Shown here: one piece after another, positions 25,351-37,369 of the stretch
How positions within the stretch are numbered: position 1 is the first letter of the stretch
Layout of the letters: the number at the start of each line of letters is the position of its first letter
NCBI GenBank assembly: GCA_007258455.2
Contig: VDFB02000001.1
Coordinates: forward strand, 18,127,461-18,191,460
DNA length: 64,000 bases
Reading direction: 5' to 3'
Source: Sequoia sempervirens
Taxonomy: Eukaryota > Streptophyta > Pinopsida > Cupressales > Cupressaceae
Notes under the pieces: generated by a model
Told to the model about the DNA's origin: nothing
Seen by the model: only the letters and a program-made list of their open reading frames with translations
Databases searched by the model: none
Made by a program: the position numbers and the translations under genes

Positions 25351-25901
25351 AAACTCCAACAAACATCAAATTGTCTTGAGAATTCGAACTGAAGTCATTT
25401 CCCATCAAAACTTAGTCATGTCAATTAGTTAGTCTTTGTCATTTGTCCAAACTACGTTGCCTTTGCACATTCACTACGTAGGAAAGACTAATCTTGGAGT
25501 CCCTGAGACATTAGGCCATTCCTTTTAGGTTTGTCAAAATAAAATCATGATTCAATCTTTGGTCATCAAGACAAAGTGATTGGTCGTATTGAACTATGAG
25601 GTCTCTGAGTGCATGATGTAGGCAAGGGCATCTGTTGATGATCCCCTAAGGCTACACTAGGTCGGTCCATTAGGGTTCATGACACTACACTACCAAACAT
25701 GCCAAAAGTATTCAAGTCAAAGAAAATCATTTTCTAAATAGGAAAAATTTTAAAACAAACTTGGCAATCTTGTAATCAACATGACAATTTCATTAGCATG
25801 TCAATAACAACATGTGGTCAACTTTGTCAACACAAGTCAAACTCTGTCAACTTCAATCAAAATCAGTCCAAACTAGTCAAACTATCAATTCTTGGTTATC
25901 T

Positions 25902-26165
25902 TTCAGATGCATCCTAAAGAATAGCCTCTATCATTTATGCCTTTGGAAGTGTCCTTCCTAGGCATCATCACTATCATCTAGCATTTTGAGGGATCCTCTA
26001 GACATTTAAGGATCAATCCTCTTGACATCAGTATTTTTCAGATGCATCCTTCTAAAGAATAAGCTTTATCATTTATGCCTTAGGATGTGTCCTTCCTAGG
26101 CATCTTCACTATCATCTGACATTTTTGAGGGATCCTCTTAACATTTAAGGATCAATTGTCTCAAC
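25902..26165 (+). repeat. tandem duplication, about 133-bp unit
   Basis: Two consecutive units, each starting 'ttcagatgcatcct', then 'atcatttatgcc', 'gtgtccttcctaggcatc', 'cactatcatct', 'gagggatcctct', 'acatttaaggatcaat'. Copies begin at about 25902 and 26036. The differences are mostly substitutions and short indels. Confidence 0.9.
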
Positions 26166-26358
26166 ATCGACATCATTTAGGATGTGTCCTTGAATTTGGC
26201 AATCTTTGGCATTTCATCATCTAAAAATCCTCAAACAGTGACACCTTGGCATCTCAACATCATCAAACTTGACATCTTGACATCAAAACACTTGGCATTT
26301 AGACACACTTGACAAAAACTTGGAAAACATTATCTTGGCATTGTGTTATTTTATCTTT

Positions 26359-26640
26359 CATCTTGTTACTAGTCTCTCAGTGACATCCTAACAACATTAT
26401 TTAGAGAAACAATGATATTTCATGATGATTGAATTGTCATATCTTTTCAAACTATCATGTTACTAGTCTCTCAATGACATCCTGACAACATGATTTAGAG
26501 AAACAACAACGTATCATGATGGTGGGCTTATCTTATCTTTTTCAGGTAGTCATGTTGCTAGTTCCTCAAGGATGTCTTGGAACCAGGATTTAGAGGAGCA
26601 ATGACATTTCATGACTTTTTATTCTTGGCTTTATCTATCT
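26359..26640 (+). repeat. tandem triplication, about 96-bp unit
   Basis: Three units starting near 26359, 26455 and 26550, sharing 'catgttactagtctctca', 'gacatcctgacaac', 'atttagagaaacaa' and 'catgatg'. The third unit is the most diverged. Confidence 0.85.
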
Positions 26641-29587
26641 TTCTTTTCTTGTGGTTGGTTGTGACAAAAATATTGATGCAATCGAGCTCTTAGTATGAGT
26701 CATGATCATCCTTATCTATCACTATTTATCTGATGTGATGGTACGACCTTGCACACCTTGGTCTATGTCATATCATGGTGTTTGTTGGACATTACAATAA
26801 TCTACCCAATGATGATTAAGAGCAATAAATATTAAATTCCTATGGTAACATGTTGAAGGATTTGATCTAGGAACTAACATGCATCTCCATCTATTTTGTC
26901 GTCTTCTCTCATCCATCTCATGATGATATCCTATGACAAACAAAAACATATAGTCATGCATTAACATAATCATAAACATTATGCATGTCATCATCATAGG
27001 AATCATAAATGCATAATCCACATAGGCATCACATAAACATACATCATAATGCATAAATCACATCACATCACATAAAGAATATAGGTCACATTGAAACTCC
27101 ATCATATATATCATCTTAAAAAATATAATGTCATAGGATAAAGTCAAGAGATATCTCAAAAATAGAGCTCGCAAGCTCGATAGTCCATATATAGCGTGTC
27201 ATAACACAAAAGTCTGAAACATGAAGTCAAATATAATAGAGCATGTCCCTATGTAATTCTCTCCTCATCCCCTCATGGAGAAGATCAGGGAGAACGAGGA
27301 TTTTTCAAAGGAACATAAACCATCATGCTAATTATCATCTATGTATATGATGATGAAGGATATGCCACTAAGGCTTGTACCTGTGACACTGATGGATTGA
27401 CCACTGATGGCACCATCTCTACAATAACATGAGGTTGCACTGGTACTGTAACCAAAGGGTCTATCACTGGAGACTGACTATTTACTAATGATCTATAACC
27501 TAAACCTAATGACCCATCTGAGTGCCCTGACCTATGGCTAGACGAGTGCCTGTGATGGCACCTATGACTTGAAGTGTGTCCTAGGGAAGTTGAGCTACCC
27601 ACATTGCTATGGATATGAATGCTATGACTATGGCTACTCCCTGACCCTGTCCCTATTCGACCAGCTGACCTAGACAATCCAAGATTTCTCTAATCTATGA
27701 GCATGGGTTGCTCATACTACATCCTATACTATCCTCTGCTCAGGCTCACCTTGGCTAGCTCCTACATAATTTCTCCAATTGGCCCTACATATAACTATGC
27801 AAACTAACTACACTAGCTTTTTGTCTCTTCTCGTTAGATCTCTACTTGATCCCTCTCCACTCGTGTTACCTCATTCTCTACTTGTAGGGCATTGACCTCT
27901 GTCATGGTTCTGTGAAATCTCCTCTACATGTCTGCTAGTCTCTGATCTATGGTGGCATCCTGTGGTAATAGTGGCATATTGGCTATGTCTAGATCATCGT
28001 CGGTCATCCACTCTTAGAGCTAGCACTTTGCCTCATCCATTTCCTTTTCAATATCCACATCCTTCTCATCACCGGTATCCTCCTCTCCACCTCTGACCTC
28101 AAAGGCCTTCTCCTTCTATCACGGTTCCTTCTCCTCCTATCTACCCTCCTCCCATCTTAGCCCCTCAGCTCTCTCCTCATCCTCTGGTGCCTCAGGGGTT
28201 GCATCTAGTGCCACTCTCTCAATGCATACTCTACATGGCTTTCTCCATCAATCTTCCCCTCTCCTCTTCCTCCCACCACCTCTCCCATCATGTCTGTCAT
28301 CTCCTCCATCATCTCCTTATCCCTGCCACCTCTTCCACCATCTCCCCATCCTCCATCTCTACCTCTCCCCCTACCTCTCTGTCCTCCTCATCCCACCCTC
28401 TAAATAACAAATATTTGATCTATAGGTGTTGGTGCATCAGGATCAGTCAATGGAATTAGTCTATGAGACTGCCACCACAAGTCAAAGTTTGTAGTCATCC
28501 CAGTATCTGCAATACCTCCCCTCCAACCCCACTATTGTAACACTAAGCTATCTATCTACTACTTTGTGAAGGGCATTGATATGGCTGAACCCCACCCAAG
28601 CTCATGAGACAACTATGTATACTCTGCTATCCATATCGGCACAACCTACTTCTTCCCAAACTTCCAAAGTACACATTGTAGTAGATACATCTCTATGATA
28701 AGCTAGCTTTGCACTTTCTGACCAGTTAGATATCAAAATTGTCTATATAAGGGTAAGTTGTCTCCCTCATCGTCCCATGGTGCACAATCCCTATAAGGCC
28801 TCCAGACAAATGATGTCACTAGATCAATCCTATGCATCCAATAACTTGTCTCTCCCACTATCATCTACTAAAGAGCTCCTGCGTATAAATAAACATATGG
28901 CATATATGTTGCCAACTGTGTCCTCTGGATTGGTGGATGGAAGATGACAATATGCTCCCATGCCCAAATAATTAGTAGAGTCGTACCACAACTATTGCTA
29001 ATTACCCCTTTCTAGACAGCCTCATGTAACTGGTGATACAACATCCCTAACAGACATGGCCCCCAAGCAAAAACAACTCTCCCCTACTACATCTAAATGA
29101 GTACATCCCCCAATCTGATCAGGAATTCATGTCCCTAAAAATCTGGTATGAGGGCCCCGACAATCAGTGTGCATAACATGGCATCCCATCATGGGTAGTG
29201 CTCTACAAGATACTCCCACTAGATCTCATAAGAAGTCACACCAAGGCCCATGGCATCATCAGCCTCATATACCTCTAGCATGGCCTCTACTCCCCACTAT
29301 GGATCATATACAACCCACTCTCCTCTGATAGGAATGTGAAAAATTTGTTACACATCCTCTAGGGTAATGGTCACCTCCATTATCAGCAAGTGGAATGAAT
29401 AAGTCTTTGAGTGCCATCACTCGGCCAATGCTATCAGTAGTCCCCTATTAGCCTGGACAATAGCCATATAGGAAACATAGTATAAACCCAATCACATCAG
29501 TCACCTAACCTCTTAATCTTTTAGCTAGTTCCAAAATCTATAAGTCGATGACTTGCTCTCACACATATAGATTGGCTCTACCTATCT

Positions 29588-30147
29588 CTGCACAAGGAAA
29601 AGCACGCATCAACATCTTCTTAAAAATCATCATTATCATTTGTTTAAATTTGAACACATTCAAAATTTGAAGTTAAACAAAGTCAGCCTTGGTCAAATGC
29701 ATTGCGTTGACTTCTCTTACATCGCGAAATGGTGCTTGCATCATTTCATACTTCAGTTGTATCTTGATCCATCGATTGTATTGTTTTGGCTTGCATTTGC
29801 ATTGCATTAGAGCATTTGTCTCATGATTTCTGGCATATGCATCATGTCTTTGAAATGAATTGTTTAACCTAGCAAATGTGTCACAATATGTTGAATGCGA
29901 GATTATGAACCTCCTTTTTGGCGTGATTTTGTGATTGTGTCGCATTTTCTTGTAAATGCATCACAATCCTTTGTCCTCACCTATTGACCCCTTACATTTG
30001 TGTCGTGATGTATCAAATGCATTGAATGCGAATGTGAATGTGGCTTATGTGCATGCATATGCGGCATAGTGCATTTTTTTCCCAAAGTAAAAACCTAAAA
30101 TTTGCATGCAAAATTAAAAAATGACAAGGTGGGTTCGACGTACTCAC
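29588..30147 (-). other. putative first intron of PMD-Z
   Basis: GTGAGTACG at the donor and a pyrimidine-rich TTTTCCTTGTGCAG at the acceptor, immediately before the PMD exon. H and X have GTGAGT at the matching place. Not confirmed by transcript. Confidence 0.5.
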
Positions 30148-30306
30148 TGCTGGGTCTATTCCCTCTAGCTATCTAAAGGTCCTAACAATCTCCCTGCGAT
30201 GCTCTATCACTAGAATCACCATCTCTACTAAGGTCCTCTTTGCTCTGAGCTCTCCAAAATTGCAAAGGTAAAATGAAAATGAATTGACTTTTACCCCATT
30301 TTCAAC

Positions 30307-30316
30307 CTATTTATAG
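30307..30316 (-). promoter_or_regulatory. TATA box of PMD-Z
   Basis: CTATAAATAG on the minus strand, about 160 bases upstream of the GTGAGT donor, the same spacing as in PMD-H. It lies about 290 bases inside the Z 3' LTR boundary, pointing away from the LTR. Confidence 0.55.
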
Positions 30317-30590
30317 GGTCAAAAATGGATTTTTCAACATTTTTATTATTAGAGGCTCTTTTGACCAACTTTGACCACCCTTTTGGCTACTTTAAACACG
30401 TGAGAATCCAAAATTGTCCGCGTCATTATCTTTACCATCACAAATTTGACTTATCAGGACACTTTCCAAATTTTTTTGTCACCTGGGCAAAATTTGAAAA
30501 CTCTCTCGAGGGGGCATCAATACTCTGTACGTTCACTAGGGCATGTTTCTATTTTTTTTTTTTTTTGATAATGCGACATGCTACATTATG

Positions 30591-30606
30591 ACAAGGAGAG
30601 GAAAAA
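30591..30606 (+). promoter_or_regulatory. polypurine tract of element Z
   Basis: ACAAGGAGAGGAAAAA directly before the TGTAGACAC start of the 3' LTR, as expected for the plus-strand primer site. Confidence 0.8.
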
Positions 30607-31822
30607 TGTAGACACATAAAAATGACCTAGGCTTGCAAGCTCTATTTTTACCACTTTCGTGCTAACATAATTATGGCATTTTAATTATGTCCTTGGTCCA
30701 CTTTCGAATATTAATTAAATAATTCATAATAATTTAATTAATTCATGTCTTTTTATTCTTCATGATTATTAAATAAATAAATTTTATTTATTTATTCAAT
30801 ACATCACTAATTGTCTGAATTCTTCTCATTATTAAATAAATGAAGTTTATTTATTTATTTAATATGTCACCAAGTCTCATAATTAAATAGATTTATTAAT
30901 TTATTTAATTATTGGTCACAATATCTAAATTAAATAATTATGTTTAATTATTTAATTTCCTTATTTGACATTTCCCTCATTTTAAATAAAATTAATTATT
31001 TAAAATGGCCTCACATTATTAACTGTCACTTCTTTTAGTAAATAATCTAAAATTTGATTATTTACTGTCACACAAATCTATATTTTTTGAATTAATTTAA
31101 TTCAAAAATAGTAATTTTTTTTCCAAAAATCAAGTAATTGAGCAAATTCTTGATTTTCCAAATCTTCTTTTTCAGTTCAACCTCTATGCTCTTGATTTTT
31201 TCAATCTTACAAATCAAACAATCTTTATCTTCTTGATTTTCAAAATCTTTATGTTTTTGGCTAATTCTCACATTTATTCTCCATCGTCAATGCAATCTTC
31301 TAAAATTGCATATTGGCCACTCATTTCAGATTTTTTTCCTAACCCTAATTAGGGGTTGTCACATGCAATCTCAACCTCTTATTTTAGGCTTTTGTCAACT
31401 TTTAATCTTGGTCATCCATCTAAAATTGCATTTTTCTATAAAATGACAATTTTTCTCACATTTTAGACTTTGACACACATGCTTCATTTACACAAGCATT
31501 CTTTGTATTTGGTATGTTTGATTTCAGTACTTGTTGAGTCATAGGCATAGTCTTTATTAGCATTTTGTCATTCAAATCCTTCAAAACTTGCATAGGACAT
31601 GATCATAGTCATTAGCTCACACACGAATCTGAGGGAAACAATCCTACAATTGTTGCAAGCTAGAAGGTGCTATGGAGAAGAATCATCGAGGCTTTGAGGA
31701 TTAATCTGGTATAATCATTCTTGTTATGTGGCTTTCTTTGTGCTTCATAGTTCTTTGGGGTTTTATTTATTAGGATATAATCATGCTAATCTTCTAACCT
31801 GAAAAATTTACCCATTGATACA
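30607..31822 (+). repeat. 3' LTR of element Z
   Basis: Starts TGTAGACACATAAAAATG and ends CATTGATACA. It aligns end to end with 13797-15092; TATA box at 31437. It is followed by AAATC (31823-31827), the right target duplication, and then H integrase resumes. Confidence 0.92.
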
Positions 31823-33657
31823 AAATCCTTCAAGGGAAATAATTAACGTAGGGATTTCTAACTCCAAGGGCATAATCGTCTCAATGCCATAGACAAACTT
31901 ATAAGGAGTAGTCTGAGTGAATTTTTTGATACTAGTATGGTAAGCCCACGATGCATATGCCAACTGTGTGTGTCAATCCTTATTGGCATTTTTTATTGTC
32001 TTCCTTAGGATTTTCTTTAGGGTTTTGTTAACTGATTCAACTTGACCATTAGATTGTGGGTAGTAAGGTGTTGAGAAACAATGTTGGATGTTAAATGTTT
32101 CTAGGAACTTCTTCACATAATTATTCTTAAATGGTGTACCATTAGCGAAAATTAATATTGAAGGAATTCCAAAGCAATAAAAAATTTTTTCAATATGAAA
32201 CGACATATCACATCAGTAGTTATTGATTGAAGAGGAATGGATTCTACCCATTTTGTGAAATAATTTGTCATAGTAATTAAAAATGCATGTCTGACAAAGG
32301 AAGTTGGTGAGATTTTTCCAATCTGATCCAGTCCCCATACTAAGAATTACCAAATATGATTTTGGGCTTGAAGTTCAAAAGCAAGAGTATGAATCAAATT
32401 TCTATGTTCTTGACATTGGTGGGGTGATCTCACAATACTAGTTTACACTTTCTTAGAGCCTGATTTTTGCTGAAATCACATATTTTTAGAAAATATAATG
32501 ATTTAAGCCTTGAAAAGTTATATTTAAAGGGTTCCAATTAAAGATGATTTGATCAAACCACCCTAGGTCAAACCCCCTTGGATAGAACCCTACTAGTTTT
32601 AAACCATACCTATAACAAAGTCTCCTTTACACCCATCAAAATGTTGATTAAAAACCACTTTTGATTTATCTTTTGAGGGATCAAATGAATTCATTTAAAA
32701 TTTATTTTTTTGTATGTATTACTTATTACAAGCTTCCCAAAAAGTATAATTTTAAATAAATTTAATTTAATTATTATATTTATTTTTTATTTCTTGTGAA
32801 TGTAGGTTTTTCATTGAAAATTAAGCTCTTTGTTCTGCACATGTGCAAAAATAGCAGATTATAAAAAAAAAATCTAAAAAATATCAATGCACTAGATATT
32901 GAATTCCTTGATCCAAAAAAATAAAAATGAATTTCTATACATACAAACAAAATTATGTTGTATATAGTCCACCTACGTCTTAATTGTAATTGGTTTGGCT
33001 TTAAAACTTGATTAAGGAAAAAATATTCAATAAAAAACAATGAAACCAAATGAAAGTGCTGTTACAAATCTAAATTCGAAAAAATTAGAATTTTTTCCTT
33101 CATAGAAAAAAAAGTTATGTTGTATACGGTGAGCATCACTCCTTAAAAATTGAAGATTTAGTTAGAAAAAATCAATTTAGTGTCCAATTTGGCCAAAAAT
33201 TGTAAACCAGTATTGTGGGATCACCCTGTGACATATCTTAGCATACTCAAAACAATATTTTTCCATATGTATCCATTATTATCCCATGCAAATGAGTTTT
33301 TGAATTGATGATCTTCCTCAATAATGACCTCCATAGGCACCCACATGAGCTTCTTCAAGTACTATGGGGATTTTGGATTCTTTAACACATCTAAGTCAAA
33401 GGCCATTAAAGGATCTTCTATGTAATAAATCAGCAAGAATTATATACTTAGTTGTAAGTTTGCAAAGATGATCTTGATTATTTTTAGTTGTCGGCTTAGG
33501 AAAGGTACCCTCTTTTAAATGATTAAATATCGTTGTATACCATTCACTAGAGCCTTTTATAGTTGTTAATACTTCTTCAGCTTTAGATTGGACAAATGGT
33601 TTCATAATTGGATGAACAATAAATGTGAAATCCTTTGAAGGATCTTGAGGTTGTTGG
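31823..33657 (-). pseudogene. pol: integrase core and RNase H-integrase linker of element H
   Basis: Continues the fragment at 13497-13796. Reading leftwards: linker 33605-33396 (EEVLTTIKGSSEWYTTIFNHL), zinc-binding region split by a TIR element between the two parts of the CHxCQEHRN motif, WGLDQIGKIS (first Asp, 32330s), FTKWVESIP, then 32206-31973 with IFANGTPFKN (second Asp now Ala) and QSNGQVESVNKT (Glu kept). The host sequence around both the Z and Y insertions aligns with X integrase. Left cut: Z at 31822. Right cut: Y at 33658. Confidence 0.88.
32422..33225. mobile_element. non-autonomous TIR element inserted in H integrase
   Basis: Terminal inverted repeats of 26 bases with 24 matches: the left end starts GGGTGATCTCACAATACTAG, and the complement of the right end starts GGGTGATCCCACAATACTGG. 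0.8 kb, AT-rich, with no supportable reading frame. It splits the CHxC zinc motif of integrase. Comparison with X shows that host sequence resumes directly at both ends, and GTG on each side (32419-32421; 33227-33229) is a possible 3-bp duplication. The superfamily is not assigned. The TIR is unrelated to that of the 5308 element. Confidence 0.85.
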
Positions 33658-34576
33658 TGTTTTTTCTAGCAGAACCTTGAAATCCTCTAAAGGGTAGCCA
33701 ACCCTTATGCTCAAGAATGTTCAAAGTTAGTGGCCAACAAATAAGCAAGCATTTTGAGGCCCTTACTCCTACTCTTTACGCTCTATGAGACCTAGGAGGG
33801 TGTTCCTTATCATGTTCATTTGGTATTTCTTTGATTGAGAATACTTCTATACACAAATAAATTCCTATTAAGAGTAAATAGACATCGTTCACTAAAGGTT
33901 TGGTCAACCTTTGAGAAAATTATTATCTATCACTAGGAATTAGGGGATACTTCAAATTCATGCATCATAATTGAAATATTTTTTAATGATTTGCATTCTA
34001 ATTCTTAATCCCTAGCTGAGGCATTACTAGCTCTCTTATCTTCAAGATAATAAAATAAATAGAGCAATACTTTGTCTATTCAGAAAATTGAGCCAAATTT
34101 GTAACAAATAGTAATACATTAGCCATTTAACACATAAATTGGTGCACTATTATCATAATACTTTGTAGTATGAAAACTCACATCTAAAACATAACTTCTT
34201 ACCAAATCCTATGCATTCTCCTTAAAAACCTGTGACCCTATTCAAGCATTTTATCAAATCTTTGAGTTGAAGCAAAAATAAGCGACACATTCAATTAAAT
34301 AGCTAAAGATAAACAAAAGGACCATTGATAATTTCATTTATAATTTGCAAGACAATTACGTTGGAGAGTATATGTTCTAGAAATAATCTTTTCTTTCATA
34401 TCTATGACTTTTATAAAACTATTTTAAGATCCTTACATATATGACTCAAACCCTAAACTCCATACAACTCTATTCATCAGTCATCTATTTACAATATGCT
34501 TCTTCCTGAGCTGAAATTTCCACCTAGACCATTGTGTGACTCAAAATTTGAATCCTTTGTAATCAGCCCTAAAATC

Positions 34577-34586
34577 CCTTTTATAG
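34577..34586 (-). promoter_or_regulatory. TATA box of the Y 3' LTR
   Basis: CTATAAAAGG on the minus strand, identical in the three Y-type LTRs. It puts U3 at about 36751-34550 (roughly 2.2 kb), so the embedded reading frame lies in U3. Confidence 0.7.
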
Positions 34587-34986
34587 ATCAAGGGAGCAAG
34601 AGGAAACTATCTCATTAATGTTACATTTCATTTAAAAACTAATTTCATTTTCATTTTAGATATTCCCTGAATGGTTATATTGTAATCATTTGCAAATTAG
34701 GGGAAAACAAAATTTTACACCATTTACAAAAGATAAACAAGTCAAGACCACCAAAAACACCATTAGTTGTAGTCGAACCTTCACATTCCCCATCCATATT
34801 GAACAAAAAAATTCTTCATTATATTGGCCAAAATGAACCTAAGTCAACACAAGAGAAAAAATGCCATATATGTAGAGTAAGCAAGAACAATCACCATAGA
34901 AATATTATCATCAAAACACAAAAACTAGAACCCAAGAAGCAATCCCACTCAATCAAAACCAAAATACACATGCCCACTTCATGTCC

Positions 34987-35499
34987 TCATAGAGGCTGAA
35001 GAAGCCACCACTTCTTCATTAATGTCCTTGCCAGTAGCAGAATAAGTATGCCCAATTGGTGTCCAATTGAAATTGGGGAAACCAGCACCACCTCATCATC
35101 TGAGTCTACTAGTTTAGTCATGCCCATAAGATACTTGTGGTAACCTAAATCTATCTCAACCTCACTATTTGAGGGATCACTTGAGAATTCAATAAGAGAA
35201 TGATGCTTTCCCAAATAAGATTGGTGGTATTTGTTCTTCCTCTCTACTTCCCTCTTAGGCCTATCAAAATTCTTCCCTTTCCCCTATACCAGTTCCTCCA
35301 AAACAATTTTTCTTCTCAGATGATAGGCATGCTTGACAATGTTATGTGCAAATTTCTTCCCAACTCTTGTCATTTTCCTCATAGTTACAAGAAATTCAAG
35401 AATGCTTTTCTCATTCTTTGGGACATCATCTTGTAAATCCTATAAGTTGAGTCTACGAGACATCCATACAAGGGAAGCAAAGAGAACATACTTACTCAT
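34987..35499 (-). pseudogene. U3-embedded ORF of Y, 3' LTR copy
   Basis: From ATG at 35499 one frame runs about 170 codons with only two stops: MSKYVLFASLVW, DLQDDVPKNEKS, a basic stretch (KHAYHLRRKIVLEELV), GKGKNFDRPKREVERKNKYH, then an acidic end SSDPSNSEVEIDLGYHKY and VVLVSPISI. The 5' LTR copy (56129-55663) matches these blocks with mostly conservative changes (GKGKKYDRPKREVVRKNKYH; SDPSNSEIEID). A basic cluster could be a nuclear localisation signal. I recognise no family; it could be a captured host exon or an LTR accessory protein. Confidence 0.5.
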
Positions 35500-36751
35500 T
35501 TTCACTAGAAATATACTGAGAGCAATAGGACTTCACAAGTGCAAATTGGAAAGATCACCACTCTCCTCACAAGCTTAGAAATTTTAGCTATTGATTGTAA
35601 TGGTGGAAAAAAAAGGATATCAACTCTCATTTATCAAGAAACTAGAGTGTATTAATCATCAATGCTCAGTGAAAGCCAACATGAGCAGGCAAGCAATCAA
35701 TAGTTGTATTTTTCATCACAACCATTAATCACCTAGGTGCATCAAAATCTATGTATCATCATCAATGATTACAAGAGAGTAATCATTCACATTCATTAGG
35801 ATAAAATTTTATTAATCTTGCAAGCATCCCTGCCATTAATTCTCCCTCACATGAAGAAAAATGGCTATCATGCTCACATCTCTGGTTTTAAATAATGGTT
35901 TTTGATCACCTGGTGAGGTGGTATCTCGAATGACTTAGATCGAGTTGATAAGTTTTCAATTCCATCACAATTACTCACCAATTCCCAACCAATGACATTT
36001 AGCTAGCTATACACCAACACAATCATCCATGAGCTCCATCTGTCATCTCCAAGAAAAGGAGAACTCCATGTGGTGGCATTTCATAGACCGCACAACTTTT
36101 AATCAAGTATTATTTTATTCGCATGGGGTGACAGAGGAATAGTAGAGATTTAGTCCCACCATTTCATCTCAACTCTTGATCTAGAAGCTTAAGGCACTAG
36201 GTTCAATAGTGAAGATCGAGCCCCACACTTGCAAAGGGACACATTTTCATCACCCACTTACCCCACAACTTTTTCAAAACCACTATTTTTTTTGTGTGAG
36301 GCTAGCGGGCAATGACCAGGATAAACTCTTGAGATTGAATGGTCCATTAATTTGTACATGTGATAAAGTTAGTTCTAAAATAGGGCCATGACTAGGTCAA
36401 TGAGACTTAACCCTCAAGAAAAAATACTTAAAACTTAGGTCTTTTAATGCAAAATTTTAACCCGACCATAGGAAAGATTAAAGTGATAGGAAGGCATTCA
36501 GTGACTGATGGACCTAAACAAAGGGGCCAATAAAATGATAATTTCAATGGCTAAAGTTACAACTTAAGCAACTAAGAATTGGGTCTGATAGGTCAACAAG
36601 AGAAAAGGATGTCAAAGTGTTTAAAACCCAAAATTTGTAAAATGAGGGTTTTTAGACCAAAACCCTAGCCCATCCCTTGGACACAGAAGCTCAAACACAT
36701 GACCAAACAAGAACCTACTTAAAATTTTTGAAAAATTAAAAGGCTCTGCCA

Positions 36752-37369
36752 ATGGCTTATTCTCGGGGATGCATACCCTTGGTAGGTATGGTGAGAATTC
36801 AGATCGTAGGTTGAAGTAGACCAACGAAGAAGCACAAAACCTATGTACACTAATTACAGAGCTATACATGGTGCTCTCTTTTTAGAGGCCTCTACTAATG
36901 TATAGACCATTAATTCTTCCTCACACAATTCCACTAGCTTCAATCTTCAATTTGGTGGCTCAAGCCCCCCAAAATATTGGAAAAGATTCTTACCTTTATT
37001 AAAGAATTTATCCTCAATTGTATGTAATGGATCAACACTTCTTTGAAACATTTCCAAATAATTAGCTTCATTGTGATCAACACCATCAACCCCATATGCC
37101 ATAGTTCCAAGATTACCCTATTCATTAGCCTATTCCAATACAAGCTTATCCGATTGAATTTAAAAGGTGAAGTATTCATATTCCATTTTATCATTAACAT
37201 CACCAATTCTTACATCATATTTAGTTTGCACATCAAACTGAAAACCTTCATAAATTTTTTGGTATAGTGCATATTGGGCATTAGGACACATGCATACATT
37301 TGAGCACTTTTATTTAGGTACACCATAGCACATTTTGGAGTCCAAGAGATGGTCATCATATTCACCACC
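36752..37369 (-). pseudogene. 3' end of the Y coding region
   Basis: Reading leftwards from the X boundary, one frame gives EYDDHLLDSKMCYGVPK, a stop, then QYALYQKIYEGFQFDVQTKY, VNDKMEYEYFTF, NYLEMFQRSVDPLHTIEDK, FQYFGGLEPPN, with a few stops. It begins in the same frame in which the fragment at 50691 ends (QFLDDGG), with the duplicated bases coding Gly-Gly. Product unknown; acidic. No polypurine tract is obvious before the LTR. Confidence 0.6.

Larger units (their letters stand above)
27339..30316 (-). pseudogene. plant mobile domain gene antisense to gag-pol (PMD-Z)
   Basis: A decayed PMD gene on the minus strand of a plus-strand element. From a TATA box at 30316-30307, a short exon 1 ends at a GTGAGT donor (30147-30142); an intron of about 560 bases ends TTTTCCTTGTGCAG (29588). 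Exon 2 encodes the PMD core: GLLIALAE, stop, WHSKTYSFHL, MEVTITLEDV, IPIRGEWVVYDP, then YEADDAMGLGVTSYE, GPCLLGMLYHQLHEAV and WAWEHIVIFHPP (29500-28700). Acidic sequence follows (28400-28020), then a coiled stretch, and a Ser/His-rich tail (27677-27339; HRCHHRHSSSHRSGHS). PMD is known from host proteins and from transposons. Dead: many stops. Confidence 0.78.
13797..31822 (+). mobile_element. element Z: Tat-lineage Ty3/gypsy retrotransposon, plus strand, nearly complete
   Basis: An 18-kb element with two LTRs (13797-15092 and 30607-31822), both starting TGTAGACACATAAAAA and ending CATTGATACA. It contains PBS-like sequence, gag, protease, G-patch, RT, two RNase H domains, integrase, long repeat-rich 3' sequence, an antisense PMD gene and a polypurine tract. 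The flanks AAGTC and AAATC are a 5-bp target duplication with one mismatch. The host sequence on both sides is integrase of element H. Dual RNase H and gene order place it in the Tat lineage. It is dead: stops, frameshifts, and RT and integrase active-site changes. Confidence 0.92.
33658..36751 (-). repeat. 3' LTR of element Y
   Basis: Starts TGTTTTTTCTAG on the plus strand and ends GGCTCTGCCA. It aligns with 54287-57380 throughout (for example 'agaaccttgaaat', 'gccaacccttatgctcaag', 'ggccatgactaggtcaatgag'). Contains a TATA box at 34577 and a U3 reading frame at 35499-34987. Left of it lies H sequence; right of it the 3' coding end of Y. Confidence 0.85.

Noticed and set aside
28187..28459. 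Ser/Pro-rich plus-strand frame
   Set aside because: It is the complement of the acidic tail of the antisense PMD gene of Z; composition explains the lack of stops.
32780..33049. Phe-rich minus-strand frame inside the 32.4-kb TIR element
   Set aside because: Low-complexity AT-rich sequence; no transposase motif.
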